Notes under the pieces: generated by a model
Seen by the model: only the letters and a program-made list of their open reading frames with translations
Told to the model about the DNA's origin: nothing
The model's database searches: none
Shown here: positions 1 through 8,384 of the stretch, piece after piece
How the letters are laid out: each line of letters starts with the position of its first letter
Position numbering within the stretch: the first letter of the stretch is position 1
From: Thiosocius sp963759055
GTDB lineage: Bacteria; Pseudomonadota; Gammaproteobacteria; Chromatiales; Chromatiaceae
Direction: 5' to 3'
Assembly (NCBI GenBank): GCA_963759055.1
Contig: CAVWYD010000018.1
Location: 62,001-126,000 of the forward strand
Length of the DNA: 64,000 bases
Translations under genes and position numbers: made by a program

Positions 1-1192
1 CACGCATCGGCTTGTAGCCCGACCATTCGGTCAGGTTCGAGCAACCGAGATCGGCGGAGCCGCCGAACAGTTCCGGCAGTGCAGCGGCATAGGCCTCAAT
101 AGACGCAAGCGATGCCTGACGCGTAGCAGGTGATTTGGCGTCCGCATCACACTGGGCGACAAAGGCATCTGCCTTGTCCGCCCAGTCGGCGGGCAGATCG
201 CCGGCCATCCGACGCGTGAATTCAGCGGCCAGCTCCGGGTGGGCAGATTCATAGGCAGCAAATTTTTCGTTCCAGGCGGCCTCTGCGGCAGCGCCCTTGT
301 CTTTGGCGTCCCAACCACGGTAAACATCAGCAGGAACTTCGAAGGGACCGTGATCCCAACCCAATGCCGCCTTGGTCAGGTTGATCTCCTCCTGGCCCAG
401 CGGTGCGCCATGGCAGGCATGGCTGCCGGCCTTGTTGGGTGAGCCGAATCCGATGGTGGTCTTGCAGCAGATCATGGTCGGCTTGTCGGTCATGGCCTTG
501 GCAAACTCCATCGCTTTTTCGATGGCCACTGGATCGTGACCGTCGACATCGGGGATCACGTGCCAGCCGTAGGCCTCGAAACGCTTTGGAGTGTCATCGG
601 TAAACCAGCCCTCGACGTGGCCGTCGATCGAGATACCGTTGTCGTCCCAGAATGCGATCAACTTGCCCAGGCCGAGGGTACCGGCAAGTGAGCAGGCCTC
701 GTGTGAAATCCCTTCCATCAGGCAACCATCACCTAAAAAGACGTAAGTGTGGTGATTGACGATCTCGTGACCATCCTTGTTGAACTCGGCCGCCAACGCG
801 CGCTCAGCAACTGCCATGCCCACCGCATTGGTGATGCCCTGGCCGAGCGGACCGGTGGTGGTCTCCACGCCGGGTGCATAGCCGTATTCAGGGTGACCCG
901 GGGTCTTGGAATGCAGCTGACGGAAGTTTTTCAGGTCGTCGATGCTGAGATCGTAACCGGTCAGGTGCAGGAGCGAATAGATCAACATGGAGCCGTGGCC
1001 GTTCGACAATACGAATCGGTCACGATCTGCCCATTGCGGGTTCGTCGGGTTGTGGTTCATGTGGTCGTTCCACAGCACCTCGGCGATATCCGCCATACCC
1101 ATCGGGGCACCCGGGTGACCGGAATTGGCTTTCTGAACGGCATCCATACTCAACGCGCGAACGGCGTTGGCAAGCTCTCTGCGTGAGGACAT
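1..1192 (-). CDS. tkt: Transketolase, N-terminal ~397 residues (3' end outside window)
   Basis: Thiamine-diphosphate enzyme moving two-carbon units between sugar phosphates in the pentose phosphate or Calvin pathway. The frame is open from an ATG at 1192 to the window edge, so the C-terminal part (about 40% of a usual ~665-residue protein) is missing. Visible are MSSRRELANAVRALSMDAVQ at the N-terminus, KNFRQLHSKTPGHPEYG, the cofactor-binding GDGCLMEGISHE near residue 153, and LFGGSADLGCSN next to the edge. The ATG follows a good GGAGGG ribosome site (1195-1206). The gene belongs to the Tkt family by sequence; its use in carbon fixation cannot be judged here. Confidence 0.96.
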   Translation of the reverse strand, partial: MSSRRELANAVRALSMDAVQKANSGHPGAPMGMADIAEVLWNDHMNHNPTNPQWADRDRFVLSNGHGSMLIYSLLHLTGYDLSIDDLKNFRQLHSKTPGHPEYGYAPGVETTTGPLGQGITNAVGMAVAERALAAEFNKDGHEIVNHHTYVFLGDGCLMEGISHEACSLAGTLGLGKLIAFWDDNGISIDGHVEGWFTDDTPKRFEAYGWHVIPDVDGHDPVAIEKAMEFAKAMTDKPTMICCKTTIGFGSPNKAGSHACHGAPLGQEEINLTKAALGWDHGPFEVPADVYRGWDAKDKGAAAEAAWNEKFAAYESAHPELAAEFTRRMAGDLPADWADKADAFVAQCDADAKSPATRQASLASIEAYAAALPELFGGSADLGCSNLTEWSGYKPMR

Positions 1193-1511
1193 GAGTCCCT
1201 CCTGTCAAAGACAAAGAATTTTTCATCCCCCGGACAAATACCCCCGGAGGCGAACTGAATTCGTGTTGTGGCGGGCCTACCGCAGCCGCACCATGACTAC
1301 TGATGGCGGTGGGTTGCACCTACGTGGGGGCGTCGTTCTGCCTCTGACTAAACCTCAGGCCGATGACCATACGTAAGGGCGGGTATTCTCACCTAGTCAT
1401 GGGAACAGGGGCAATAAGTAATTCCCCGAATATTCAAATACACCCATAAACCCAGAGAATCGACCCCGCACAATTTTATAACTAGTTGTTTTTACTATTT
1501 TTTGTTGTGGC
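1193..1511. other. Intergenic region upstream of tkt
   Basis: About 320 bases without a convincing gene. The half next to the redoxin gene (about 1410-1510) is markedly A+T-rich compared with its surroundings and probably carries the tkt promoter on the minus strand, but I could not fix a clean -35/-10 pair. I recognise no riboswitch or strong terminator. Short open frames crossing it have no ribosome site or family resemblance. Confidence 0.5.
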
Positions 1512-2066
1512 TTACTCGATCCACTTTATCGAGCAACCCATGCTTGGGATCTGCTCCAGGGGCCCCTTGCCGGTCATTGCGACCTGTTTCATGGCCTCAA
1601 AAAGGTCTCGTCTGGCTTCCGCCGGGGCCGATTCTTTACGGCTTTCATCCAGCCTGCCGCGATACTGCAGTTCGCCGGCGGCATTGTAGCCAAAGAAATC
1701 CGGGGTGCAGACCGCCCCGTAGCCCTTGGCGACGGCCTGCGACTCGTCCAGCAGGTAAGGGAACGGGAAACGGTTGCGCTCCGCCACCGTGCGCATGTTG
1801 TTGAACGAGTCCTCGGGATAGTCGGTCGGGTCGTTCGACATGATGGCAACACAACCCAATCCCAGGGCCTCCAAATCGGTGGCGTCACGCACGATCCGAT
1901 CGAGCACGGCCTTGACGTAGGGGCAGTGGTTGCAGATAAACATCACCAGCAGACCCTTGTCTCCCATACACGCATCGCGGGTCCAACGGCGCCCGTCTAC
2001 GCCGGGCAGATCAAAATCCGGCGCGGCCTTGCCGAAATCACATACGGGTGTCTGCAAAGAAACCAT
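1512..2066 (-). CDS. Thioredoxin-fold redoxin (AhpC/TSA-like), cytosolic
   Basis: A 184-residue thioredoxin-like protein of the type annotated as thioredoxin family or redoxin domain protein. It has an APDFDLPGVDG start typical of AhpC/TSA folds, then FICNHCPYVKAV with the CNHC dithiol in the active-site position, and the cis-Pro loop region CTPDFFGY. There is no signal peptide, so it should be cytosolic. An in-frame ATG lies further upstream (2123), but the start at 2066 is preceded by AAGGGGAAG at a good distance and matches the family start. It is divergent from metK. Likely a thiol peroxidase or disulfide reductase; the substrate is unknown. Confidence 0.85.
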   Translation of the reverse strand: MVSLQTPVCDFGKAAPDFDLPGVDGRRWTRDACMGDKGLLVMFICNHCPYVKAVLDRIVRDATDLEALGLGCVAIMSNDPTDYPEDSFNNMRTVAERNRFPFPYLLDESQAVAKGYGAVCTPDFFGYNAAGELQYRGRLDESRKESAPAEARRDLFEAMKQVAMTGKGPLEQIPSMGCSIKWIE

Positions 2067-2210
2067 CAACTTCCCCTTTTTCTTGAGGCCAGAATAACTT
2101 TCCCATTGTTCCAGAATGCGCAAACCCGCTCAAGCGTGTAGAATCGCGCGCCGGACGGCGCCCGGTTGCGGATCCGCTGTACTTTCCAAATTATGCTTTA
2201 GGAGTGGGCG

Positions 2211-3383
<1,173 letters not shown>

Positions 3384-3462
3384 TGTCCTGAGTGGACACT
3401 AGTGGATCGGCTGAGTGTTACCGAACTTACCAAGCAGCCCACTAGGCCAGCTCACGACAACA

Positions 3463-3498
3463 AACAAAAAGCCAACCCATCCGGGTTGGCTTCTTTGT
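3463..3498. terminator. Bidirectional intrinsic terminator between metK and DUF2189 gene
   Basis: A perfect 8-bp stem, GCCAACCC (3471-3478), ATCC loop, GGGTTGGC (3483-3490). It is followed by TTCTTTGT on the plus strand and flanked by A-rich AACAAAAA on the left, which reads as a T-tract on the minus strand. It lies between two convergent genes and can serve both. Confidence 0.85.
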
Positions 3499-3529
3499 AT
3501 AGACGTCGGGCAGACGGCCCGCCGCCAGG

Positions 3530-4306
3530 CTACTCTATCTCTTTGACTGTTTCGCGGTAGGCATGCCAAGTGGCGTGACCAATCAGGGGCAGCACGACCA
3601 CCAGTCCGATGTAGGCGGTGACAAATCCGATCAGCATCAAGCTGCCGATCAACGCGGCCCAAAGGACCATCACACCCTTGTTCTGCACCACCGCAGCGAC
3701 GCTGGTCAGCGCGCTGGTGATTGCGTCGGTGTTGCGGTCAAGCATCATCGGCAGCGAAACGACACTCGATGAAAATACGATGGCCGCAAATACCGAACCT
3801 ACCGCACTTCCGACTGCAAGAAACTCGAGCCATCCCAAGACGCCGAGTTCCTCTCCGACTGGAAAGAACACATGCACCATCGAGGCCGCGCGCGCCCACA
3901 CCAGCAGTACGACCAGCATCACAAGTGCAAACAACATCTCGTTGCGCAGATGATTTCGGCTCTCCCTCCAGCAGATCCCCAGGCGCGGCTCACGCCCCTG
4001 CTCGAGTTGGCGGCTGATTGAATAAAGACCGAACGCCAGCACCGGCCCGCTCAAAATGAACGCCATCGCCAGGGTGAACAAGGCTACCGTGTTCCCTTCG
4101 CCCCAGGCCAGCCAGGTGATCAGATATCCAAACAGGACCAGGCCGAGACCGTAGGTGAGGCTCTGCCTGGGGGCGCGCTTCACATCCTGCCAACCGAGTT
4201 TCAGCCAGCGGAAAGGCGCATCCAAGCCAAGCTTGTTGCAGGGATATAAAAGCGGTTCTATTTCGGGGTCGACCTCATCCGGGCGGACCACGCTGGGCTC
4301 AGCCAT
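3530..4306 (-). CDS. DUF2189 family integral membrane protein
   Basis: A 258-residue inner-membrane protein resembling the DUF2189 family; its function is not established. After a short acidic N-terminus (MAEPSVVRPDEVDPEIEP) it has about six hydrophobic helices, including YGLGLVLFGYLITWLAW, MLFALVMLVVLLVWA and VMVLWAALIGSLMLIGFV, with the family-like segment MAFILSGPVLAFGLYSISR after the first. The start at 4306 is chosen over an upstream ATG (4393) because AGGAGGAAGTA precedes it. It is convergent with metK and divergent from the ahcY leader. A physiological link to SAM metabolism is not implied. Confidence 0.85.
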   Translation of the reverse strand: MAEPSVVRPDEVDPEIEPLLYPCNKLGLDAPFRWLKLGWQDVKRAPRQSLTYGLGLVLFGYLITWLAWGEGNTVALFTLAMAFILSGPVLAFGLYSISRQLEQGREPRLGICWRESRNHLRNEMLFALVMLVVLLVWARAASMVHVFFPVGEELGVLGWLEFLAVGSAVGSVFAAIVFSSSVVSLPMMLDRNTDAITSALTSVAAVVQNKGVMVLWAALIGSLMLIGFVTAYIGLVVVLPLIGHATWHAYRETVKEIE

Positions 4307-4592
4307 TACTTCCTCCTTTGACTTTGTAACGTCCCGTTTAACAGGATCTGTTATCAGCGGACTCTCTGGTCGCTGGAGTGAAAAATAGCGCAAAAAGTGA
4401 CCAAGTACAGCGTTTTTTCAATACTTTGCATGCATGCTGCAATGCACAATGGTCACAAAAGGCCGAAAAGTCCCTGATAAATGGGGTGTTTAACGCAAAA
4501 ATCCCCTGCGAATGTGTAAAATCGCGCTGCCTTCTCAAGGAGGGCCTGAATTTTTCGGGCCTGGCCGCGATACGAGGGCACTACAACTCCAC

Positions 4593-4672
4593 CCCAAGGG
4601 GCGCTGCGACCTGAGCATCCTCAGGCCAGGCTTGGTAACGGATACAGATTTGGACAACGGCGCTCACTCACG
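4593..4672 (+). promoter_or_regulatory. S-adenosylhomocysteine (SAH) riboswitch upstream of ahcY
   Basis: The leader carries the conserved pieces of the SAH riboswitch in order: AAGGGGCGCTGCGACC (about 4596-4611), a variable hairpin (CTGAGCATCCTCAG), then GCCAGGCTTGGTAACGG (4624-4640) and AACGGCGCTCACTCA (4656-4670). The GGCGC/GCGCT pairing and the AGGCT-GG-AAC core fit the published consensus as I recall it. Known members sit before ahcY or metH and turn expression on when SAH accumulates. It ends only 23 bases before the ahcY ATG, which suggests control of translation initiation. A -10-like TAAAAT lies upstream at 4517-4522. Confidence 0.9.
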
Positions 4673-4695
4673 TTTTTGAACAGGAATCAACGACC

Positions 4696-6102
4696 ATGAG
4701 TGAGTTCACCGACTACAAAGTAGCCGACATGTCACTGGCCGAATGGGGCCGCAAAGAGATGCGTATCGCCGAGACCGAGATGCCTGGTCTTATGGCGCTG
4801 CGCGAGAAGTACGGCGATACCAAGCCCCTCTCCGGCGCCCGAATCACCGGCTCGCTGCACATGACCATCCAGACCGCGGTGCTGATCGAGACCCTGGTGG
4901 AACTCGGCGCGCAGGTGCGCTGGTGCTCCTGCAACATCTTCTCAACCCAGGATCACGCCGCGGCGGCCATCGCTGCTGCCGGCATACCGGTCTACGCCTG
5001 GAAGGGTGAGACGCTGGAAGAGTACTGGTGGTGTACCGAGCAGGTGCTGAACTGGCCGAATGGCGAGCAGCCGAACATGATTCTGGACGACGGCGGCGAC
5101 GCCACTCTGCTGGTCCACAAGGGTGTCGAGTACTCAAACGCGGGTGCCGTGCCTGAACCGAAAGCCGACGATGCAGAAGAGTGGAAAGTCATCCTCGGCG
5201 TGCTCAAGCGCAGCCTGGGAGAGGACCCCAAACGCTACCATAAGATGGCCGAGTCGATCCGCGGCGTGACCGAAGAGACCACCACCGGCGTACATCGCCT
5301 ATACGAGATGTTGAACAAGGGACAACTGCTGTTCCCGGCCATGAACGTCAACGATTCAGTGACCAAGTCGAAGTTCGACAATCTGTACGGCTGCCGTGAG
5401 TCGCTGGTGGACGGCATCAAGCGCGCCACCGATGTGATGATTGCCGGCAAGATCGCCGTTGTCTGCGGCTATGGTGATGTCGGCAAGGGGTCGGCACAGT
5501 CGCTGAAAGGCCTGGGCGCCACCGTGTGGATCACCGAGATAGACCCGATCTGCGCATTGCAGGCCGCGATGGAGGGCTTCCGTGTCGTCACCATGGACGA
5601 TGCCGCTGGCATGGCCGATATCTACGTCACCACCACCGGCAACAAGGACATCATCACCCACGACCACATGGCAGCCATGAAGAACCAGGCGATCGTGTGC
5701 AATATCGGCCACTTCGACAACGAGATCGATATTGCCGGCGTCAACAAGTACGAGTGGGAAAACATCAAGCCACAGGTGGATCACATCATCTTCCCGGACG
5801 GCAAACGCATCATCATGCTGGCCGAAGGCCGACTGGTTAACCTGGGATGCGCCACCGGGCACCCCAGCTTCGTGATGTCCAACTCCTTCACCAACCAGGT
5901 GCTGGCGCAGATCGAATTGTTCAGCAAGACAGCTGAGTACCCGATCGGCGTTTACATCTTGCCGAAAAAGCTGGATGAGGAGGTGGCACGCCTGCACCTT
6001 GAAAAGATCGGCGCTAAACTGACGGTGCTCTCGCAGGACCAGGCCGATTACATCGGGGTGCCGATGGATGGGCCGTACAAGCCAGAGCACTACCGCTACT
6101 GA
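4696..6102 (+). CDS. ahcY: Adenosylhomocysteinase
   Basis: Hydrolyses S-adenosylhomocysteine to adenosine and homocysteine, relieving product inhibition of methyltransferases. The 468-residue protein has the extended proteobacterial length. Visible are WCSCNIFSTQDHAAAA near residue 75, an NAD-binding GKIAVVCGYGDVGKGSAQSL near residue 250, CNIGHFDNEID, and the C-terminal KPEHYRY that closes the NAD site. It is preceded directly by an SAH riboswitch, so expression should follow the substrate. metF follows after a repeat-containing gap. Confidence 0.98.
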   Translation: MSEFTDYKVADMSLAEWGRKEMRIAETEMPGLMALREKYGDTKPLSGARITGSLHMTIQTAVLIETLVELGAQVRWCSCNIFSTQDHAAAAIAAAGIPVYAWKGETLEEYWWCTEQVLNWPNGEQPNMILDDGGDATLLVHKGVEYSNAGAVPEPKADDAEEWKVILGVLKRSLGEDPKRYHKMAESIRGVTEETTTGVHRLYEMLNKGQLLFPAMNVNDSVTKSKFDNLYGCRESLVDGIKRATDVMIAGKIAVVCGYGDVGKGSAQSLKGLGATVWITEIDPICALQAAMEGFRVVTMDDAAGMADIYVTTTGNKDIITHDHMAAMKNQAIVCNIGHFDNEIDIAGVNKYEWENIKPQVDHIIFPDGKRIIMLAEGRLVNLGCATGHPSFVMSNSFTNQVLAQIELFSKTAEYPIGVYILPKKLDEEVARLHLEKIGAKLTVLSQDQADYIGVPMDGPYKPEHYRY

Positions 6103-6118
6103 CAGCCCGAGGACTTAG

Positions 6119-6239
6119 ATAACGCAAAGGCCGCGAAGACACAAAGATCGCAGAGAATACACACTGGAGTGGCATGAGTGCGTCTATCTGCATTCTTTAC
6201 CTTCGTGTACTTTGCGTCTCTGTGATCCTTCGCGTTAAA
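6119..6239. repeat. Imperfect inverted repeat of the AACGCAAAG type
   Basis: Two arms of about 40 bases lie between ahcY and metF. The left arm begins AACGCAAAGGCCGCGAAGAC (6121-6140). The right arm, read on the minus strand from about 6239, begins TTTAACGCGAAGGATCACAG. Both are built from the same purine-rich unit of alternating CGCA and AAAG/AGAC words, and they face each other across a spacer of about 40 bases. I recall similar AACGCAAAGACGCAAAG repeats dispersed in many environmental bacterial genomes. No coding frame is visible. Confidence 0.7.
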
Positions 6240-6267
6240 TACTCGATCTTCATTACGGACTGATCAG

Positions 6268-7119
6268 ATGAATTCTACCAACCACCAAGTGTTCAGCTTC
6301 GAGCTGTTTCCGCCCAAGACGGAACAAGGCATCGCCAAGCTGCATAAGACGGTCGCCACGCTGAATGCACGCAAGCCGGAGTTCTTTTCGGTGACCTATG
6401 GCGCGGGTGGCTCCACGCAGAGCAACACCTTTGCCACGGTCGACTGGGTCAGGGATCAGGGCATCAGCATTGCACCTCACCTGTCTTGCATCGGCAGCTC
6501 CCGTGATGAGATCCTCCGGATTCTCCAGCGCTACCAGTCGCAGGGCATCGATCGCATCGTCGCCCTGCGCGGCGACCTGCCCTCGGGATCCGGCGCCGGC
6601 TCAATGGGTGATCTCAATCATGCCAACGAACTGGTGGTGCTCATTCGCGAACACTTTGGCGATGTTTTCCGTATCGAGGTCGCCGCCTACCCTGAAATGC
6701 ACCCGCAGGCACCCAATTTCGAAAAGGATCTGGAAAACTTCAAACGCAAGGTGGATGCAGGCGCAGATTCGGCGATCACCCAGTATTTTTATAACGCCGA
6801 CGCCTACGCCAACTTCATTGAAGCTTGTGAGAAAAGGGGTATCGATATCCCGGTCGTGCCCGGCATCATGCCGATCACCAATTTCAGCAACCTGGTGCGT
6901 TTCTCTGATGCCTGCGGCGCGGAGATTCCGCGCTGGCTACGCAAACGTCTCGAGGCATACGGTGACGATATCGAAAGCATTCGCGCATTGGGTACCGACG
7001 TTGTCACCAGGCTTTGTCAACGCCTGCTGGATATGGGTGCTCCGGGACTCCATTTCTACACCATGAATCAGGCCGAACCGACACTAGCGATCTGGGACAG
7101 GCTGGGCCTCGACGGATAG
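6268..7119 (+). CDS. metF: 5,10-methylenetetrahydrofolate reductase
   Basis: FAD-dependent reduction of methylene-THF to methyl-THF, which feeds methionine synthase. The 283-residue protein has the usual bacterial single-domain TIM-barrel length. Visible are FELFPPKTEQGIAKL with the catalytic Glu at the N-terminus, SVTYGAGGSTQSNT, IVALRGDLPSG near residue 100, VAAYPEMHPQAPNF, and ITQYFYNADAY, all family landmarks. It completes a metK-ahcY-metF group. An ATG at 6268 matches the family start. Confidence 0.97.
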   Translation: MNSTNHQVFSFELFPPKTEQGIAKLHKTVATLNARKPEFFSVTYGAGGSTQSNTFATVDWVRDQGISIAPHLSCIGSSRDEILRILQRYQSQGIDRIVALRGDLPSGSGAGSMGDLNHANELVVLIREHFGDVFRIEVAAYPEMHPQAPNFEKDLENFKRKVDAGADSAITQYFYNADAYANFIEACEKRGIDIPVVPGIMPITNFSNLVRFSDACGAEIPRWLRKRLEAYGDDIESIRALGTDVVTRLCQRLLDMGAPGLHFYTMNQAEPTLAIWDRLGLDG

Positions 7120-7169
7120 GACGCCTGATAGGGCGGCGATTCGGCACAAGCGGACAAAAAGCGAATCCT

Positions 7170-7895
7170 ATGCGCGCTCCCCGTATCTTTGTCGACCAGC
7201 AGCTGTCGCCGGGCAGCCAGACGGCGTTGGATGAGTCGGTCTGCCGCTATATCAGTCAGGTACTGCGCCTGCGGGTCGGTCAGACACTCATACTGTTCGA
7301 CGGCAGCGGCTGCGACTATGAAGCCGAATTGACCACCTGCAAACGCGGAAGCTGCACCGTAAAAATCATCCGCGAGATATCACGCGAGCGGCGGCCTCAA
7401 CTGGATCTGCACCTGGGCATCGGTATCTCACGCGGCGAACGCATGGACTTCGCGATTCAGAAATCGGTCGAACTGGGAATCAATACGATCACCCCGCTGT
7501 TCACCCAACGCAGCATGGTGCAGCTGAAGGCGGATAGGCGCGACAAACGCCTCGCACATTGGCTGGGCGTGATCAGGAGCGCCTGTGAGCAGAGCGGTCG
7601 CAGCCTGTTACCACAGCTTAATCCACCAGCCAGTCTGTCGGACTGGCTGGCCGCGCATCCCGGGGGATTGATGCTGTATCACAAGGCAAGCGAGACCCTT
7701 GCGACAAGACCTGCCCCCGCAGGCGAGCTCAGTCTGTTGATCGGACCGGAAGGTGGACTGAACGAATCCGAGCGGTCACAGGCAGTTGCCTGCGGATTCG
7801 CTGGCGTCAGGCTTGGACCCCGGGTACTGCGGACGGAGACGGCGCCAATCGCTGCATTGGCTGCAATCCAGGTGTTATGGGGCGATTTTCGCTGA
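7170..7895 (+). CDS. rsmE: 16S rRNA (uracil1498-N3)-methyltransferase
   Basis: SAM-dependent SPOUT-class enzyme that methylates U1498 in the decoding region of 16S rRNA. The protein is 241 residues from the ATG at 7170 (MRAPRIFVDQQ, the family start). The upstream extension of the open frame overlaps metF and is discarded. The N-terminal PUA-like part contains ISQVLRLRVGQTLILFDG. The knot-forming C-terminus has LLIGPEGGLNESE near residue 190 and LGPRVLRTETAPIAA near 215. It follows metF after 50 bases and may be cotranscribed. Confidence 0.96.
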   Translation: MRAPRIFVDQQLSPGSQTALDESVCRYISQVLRLRVGQTLILFDGSGCDYEAELTTCKRGSCTVKIIREISRERRPQLDLHLGIGISRGERMDFAIQKSVELGINTITPLFTQRSMVQLKADRRDKRLAHWLGVIRSACEQSGRSLLPQLNPPASLSDWLAAHPGGLMLYHKASETLATRPAPAGELSLLIGPEGGLNESERSQAVACGFAGVRLGPRVLRTETAPIAALAAIQVLWGDFR

Positions 7896-7928
7896 GCGCG
7901 CGGTCCGCTTCAGAGAGCTTTACCCCCT

Positions 7929-8384
7929 TCAGGCTGCCGGCAGTTGTGCCTGCAGATATTCCAGGTCAGGAACCATTAGCTCTTCACCGGCGATCGAGAG
8001 CGTCATCTGAACCGGTGACTCGCCAGGCTTTTCGGCGCCCGCGGATTCGATAGCTGCACGACTTACCCGCAGCAGGCGTGGAATACCCTGCGCAACCAGT
8101 CCCAGCATCGGCCAGGCCGGATCTGGCCTGAGCGCATAACAGACCGCGATTCGCTGGCGGATTCCCGCCCCCAGGTCGGGGCGTCCAAGCATGAGTTCGA
8201 AATCGATCACGGGGATCTCACGCTGATGCCAGCTGACTTTGCCCTGCAACCAGGCCGCATCGTGCCCGAGCGGCTCGGGATCGCGATACCCGATAACCTC
8301 TGCAACCGCGGCATTCGGCAGCAAGAGCCGCCCGTCGTGCAAGGGGACGAGCATGCAGCGGATTTCTCCGTCCGGCTGGATCAC
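7929..8384 (-). CDS. chpC: CheW-like adaptor of the Pil-Chp system
   Basis: A 151-residue CheW-domain protein, last gene of the pil-chp cluster. CheW adaptors couple chemoreceptors to the CheA-type kinase. The frame starts at GTG 8384, whose GTGA overlaps the chpA stop codon, a typical translational coupling. The CheW-type features are LLPNAAVAEVIGY, WQGKVSWH-like WLQGKVSWHQREIPVIDFE, and a hydrophobic C-terminal strand. Position after chpA suggests ChpC of Pseudomonas, though one CheW-like adaptor is hard to tell from another by sequence alone. It is convergent with rsmE; no terminator is seen in the 33-base gap. Confidence 0.85.
   Translation of the reverse strand: MIQPDGEIRCMLVPLHDGRLLLPNAAVAEVIGYRDPEPLGHDAAWLQGKVSWHQREIPVIDFELMLGRPDLGAGIRQRIAVCYALRPDPAWPMLGLVAQGIPRLLRVSRAAIESAGAEKPGESPVQMTLSIAGEELMVPDLEYLQAQLPAA

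Noticed and set aside
1193..1511. Riboswitch or small RNA upstream of tkt
   Set aside because: I found no conserved aptamer pattern; only A+T-rich sequence.
2100..2210. SAM riboswitch before metK
   Set aside because: The gap holds only a good ribosome site; no SAM-type core is visible.
4378..4614. A 78-codon frame upstream of ahcY
   Set aside because: It runs into the SAH riboswitch and has no ribosome site; the region is better explained as promoter and leader.
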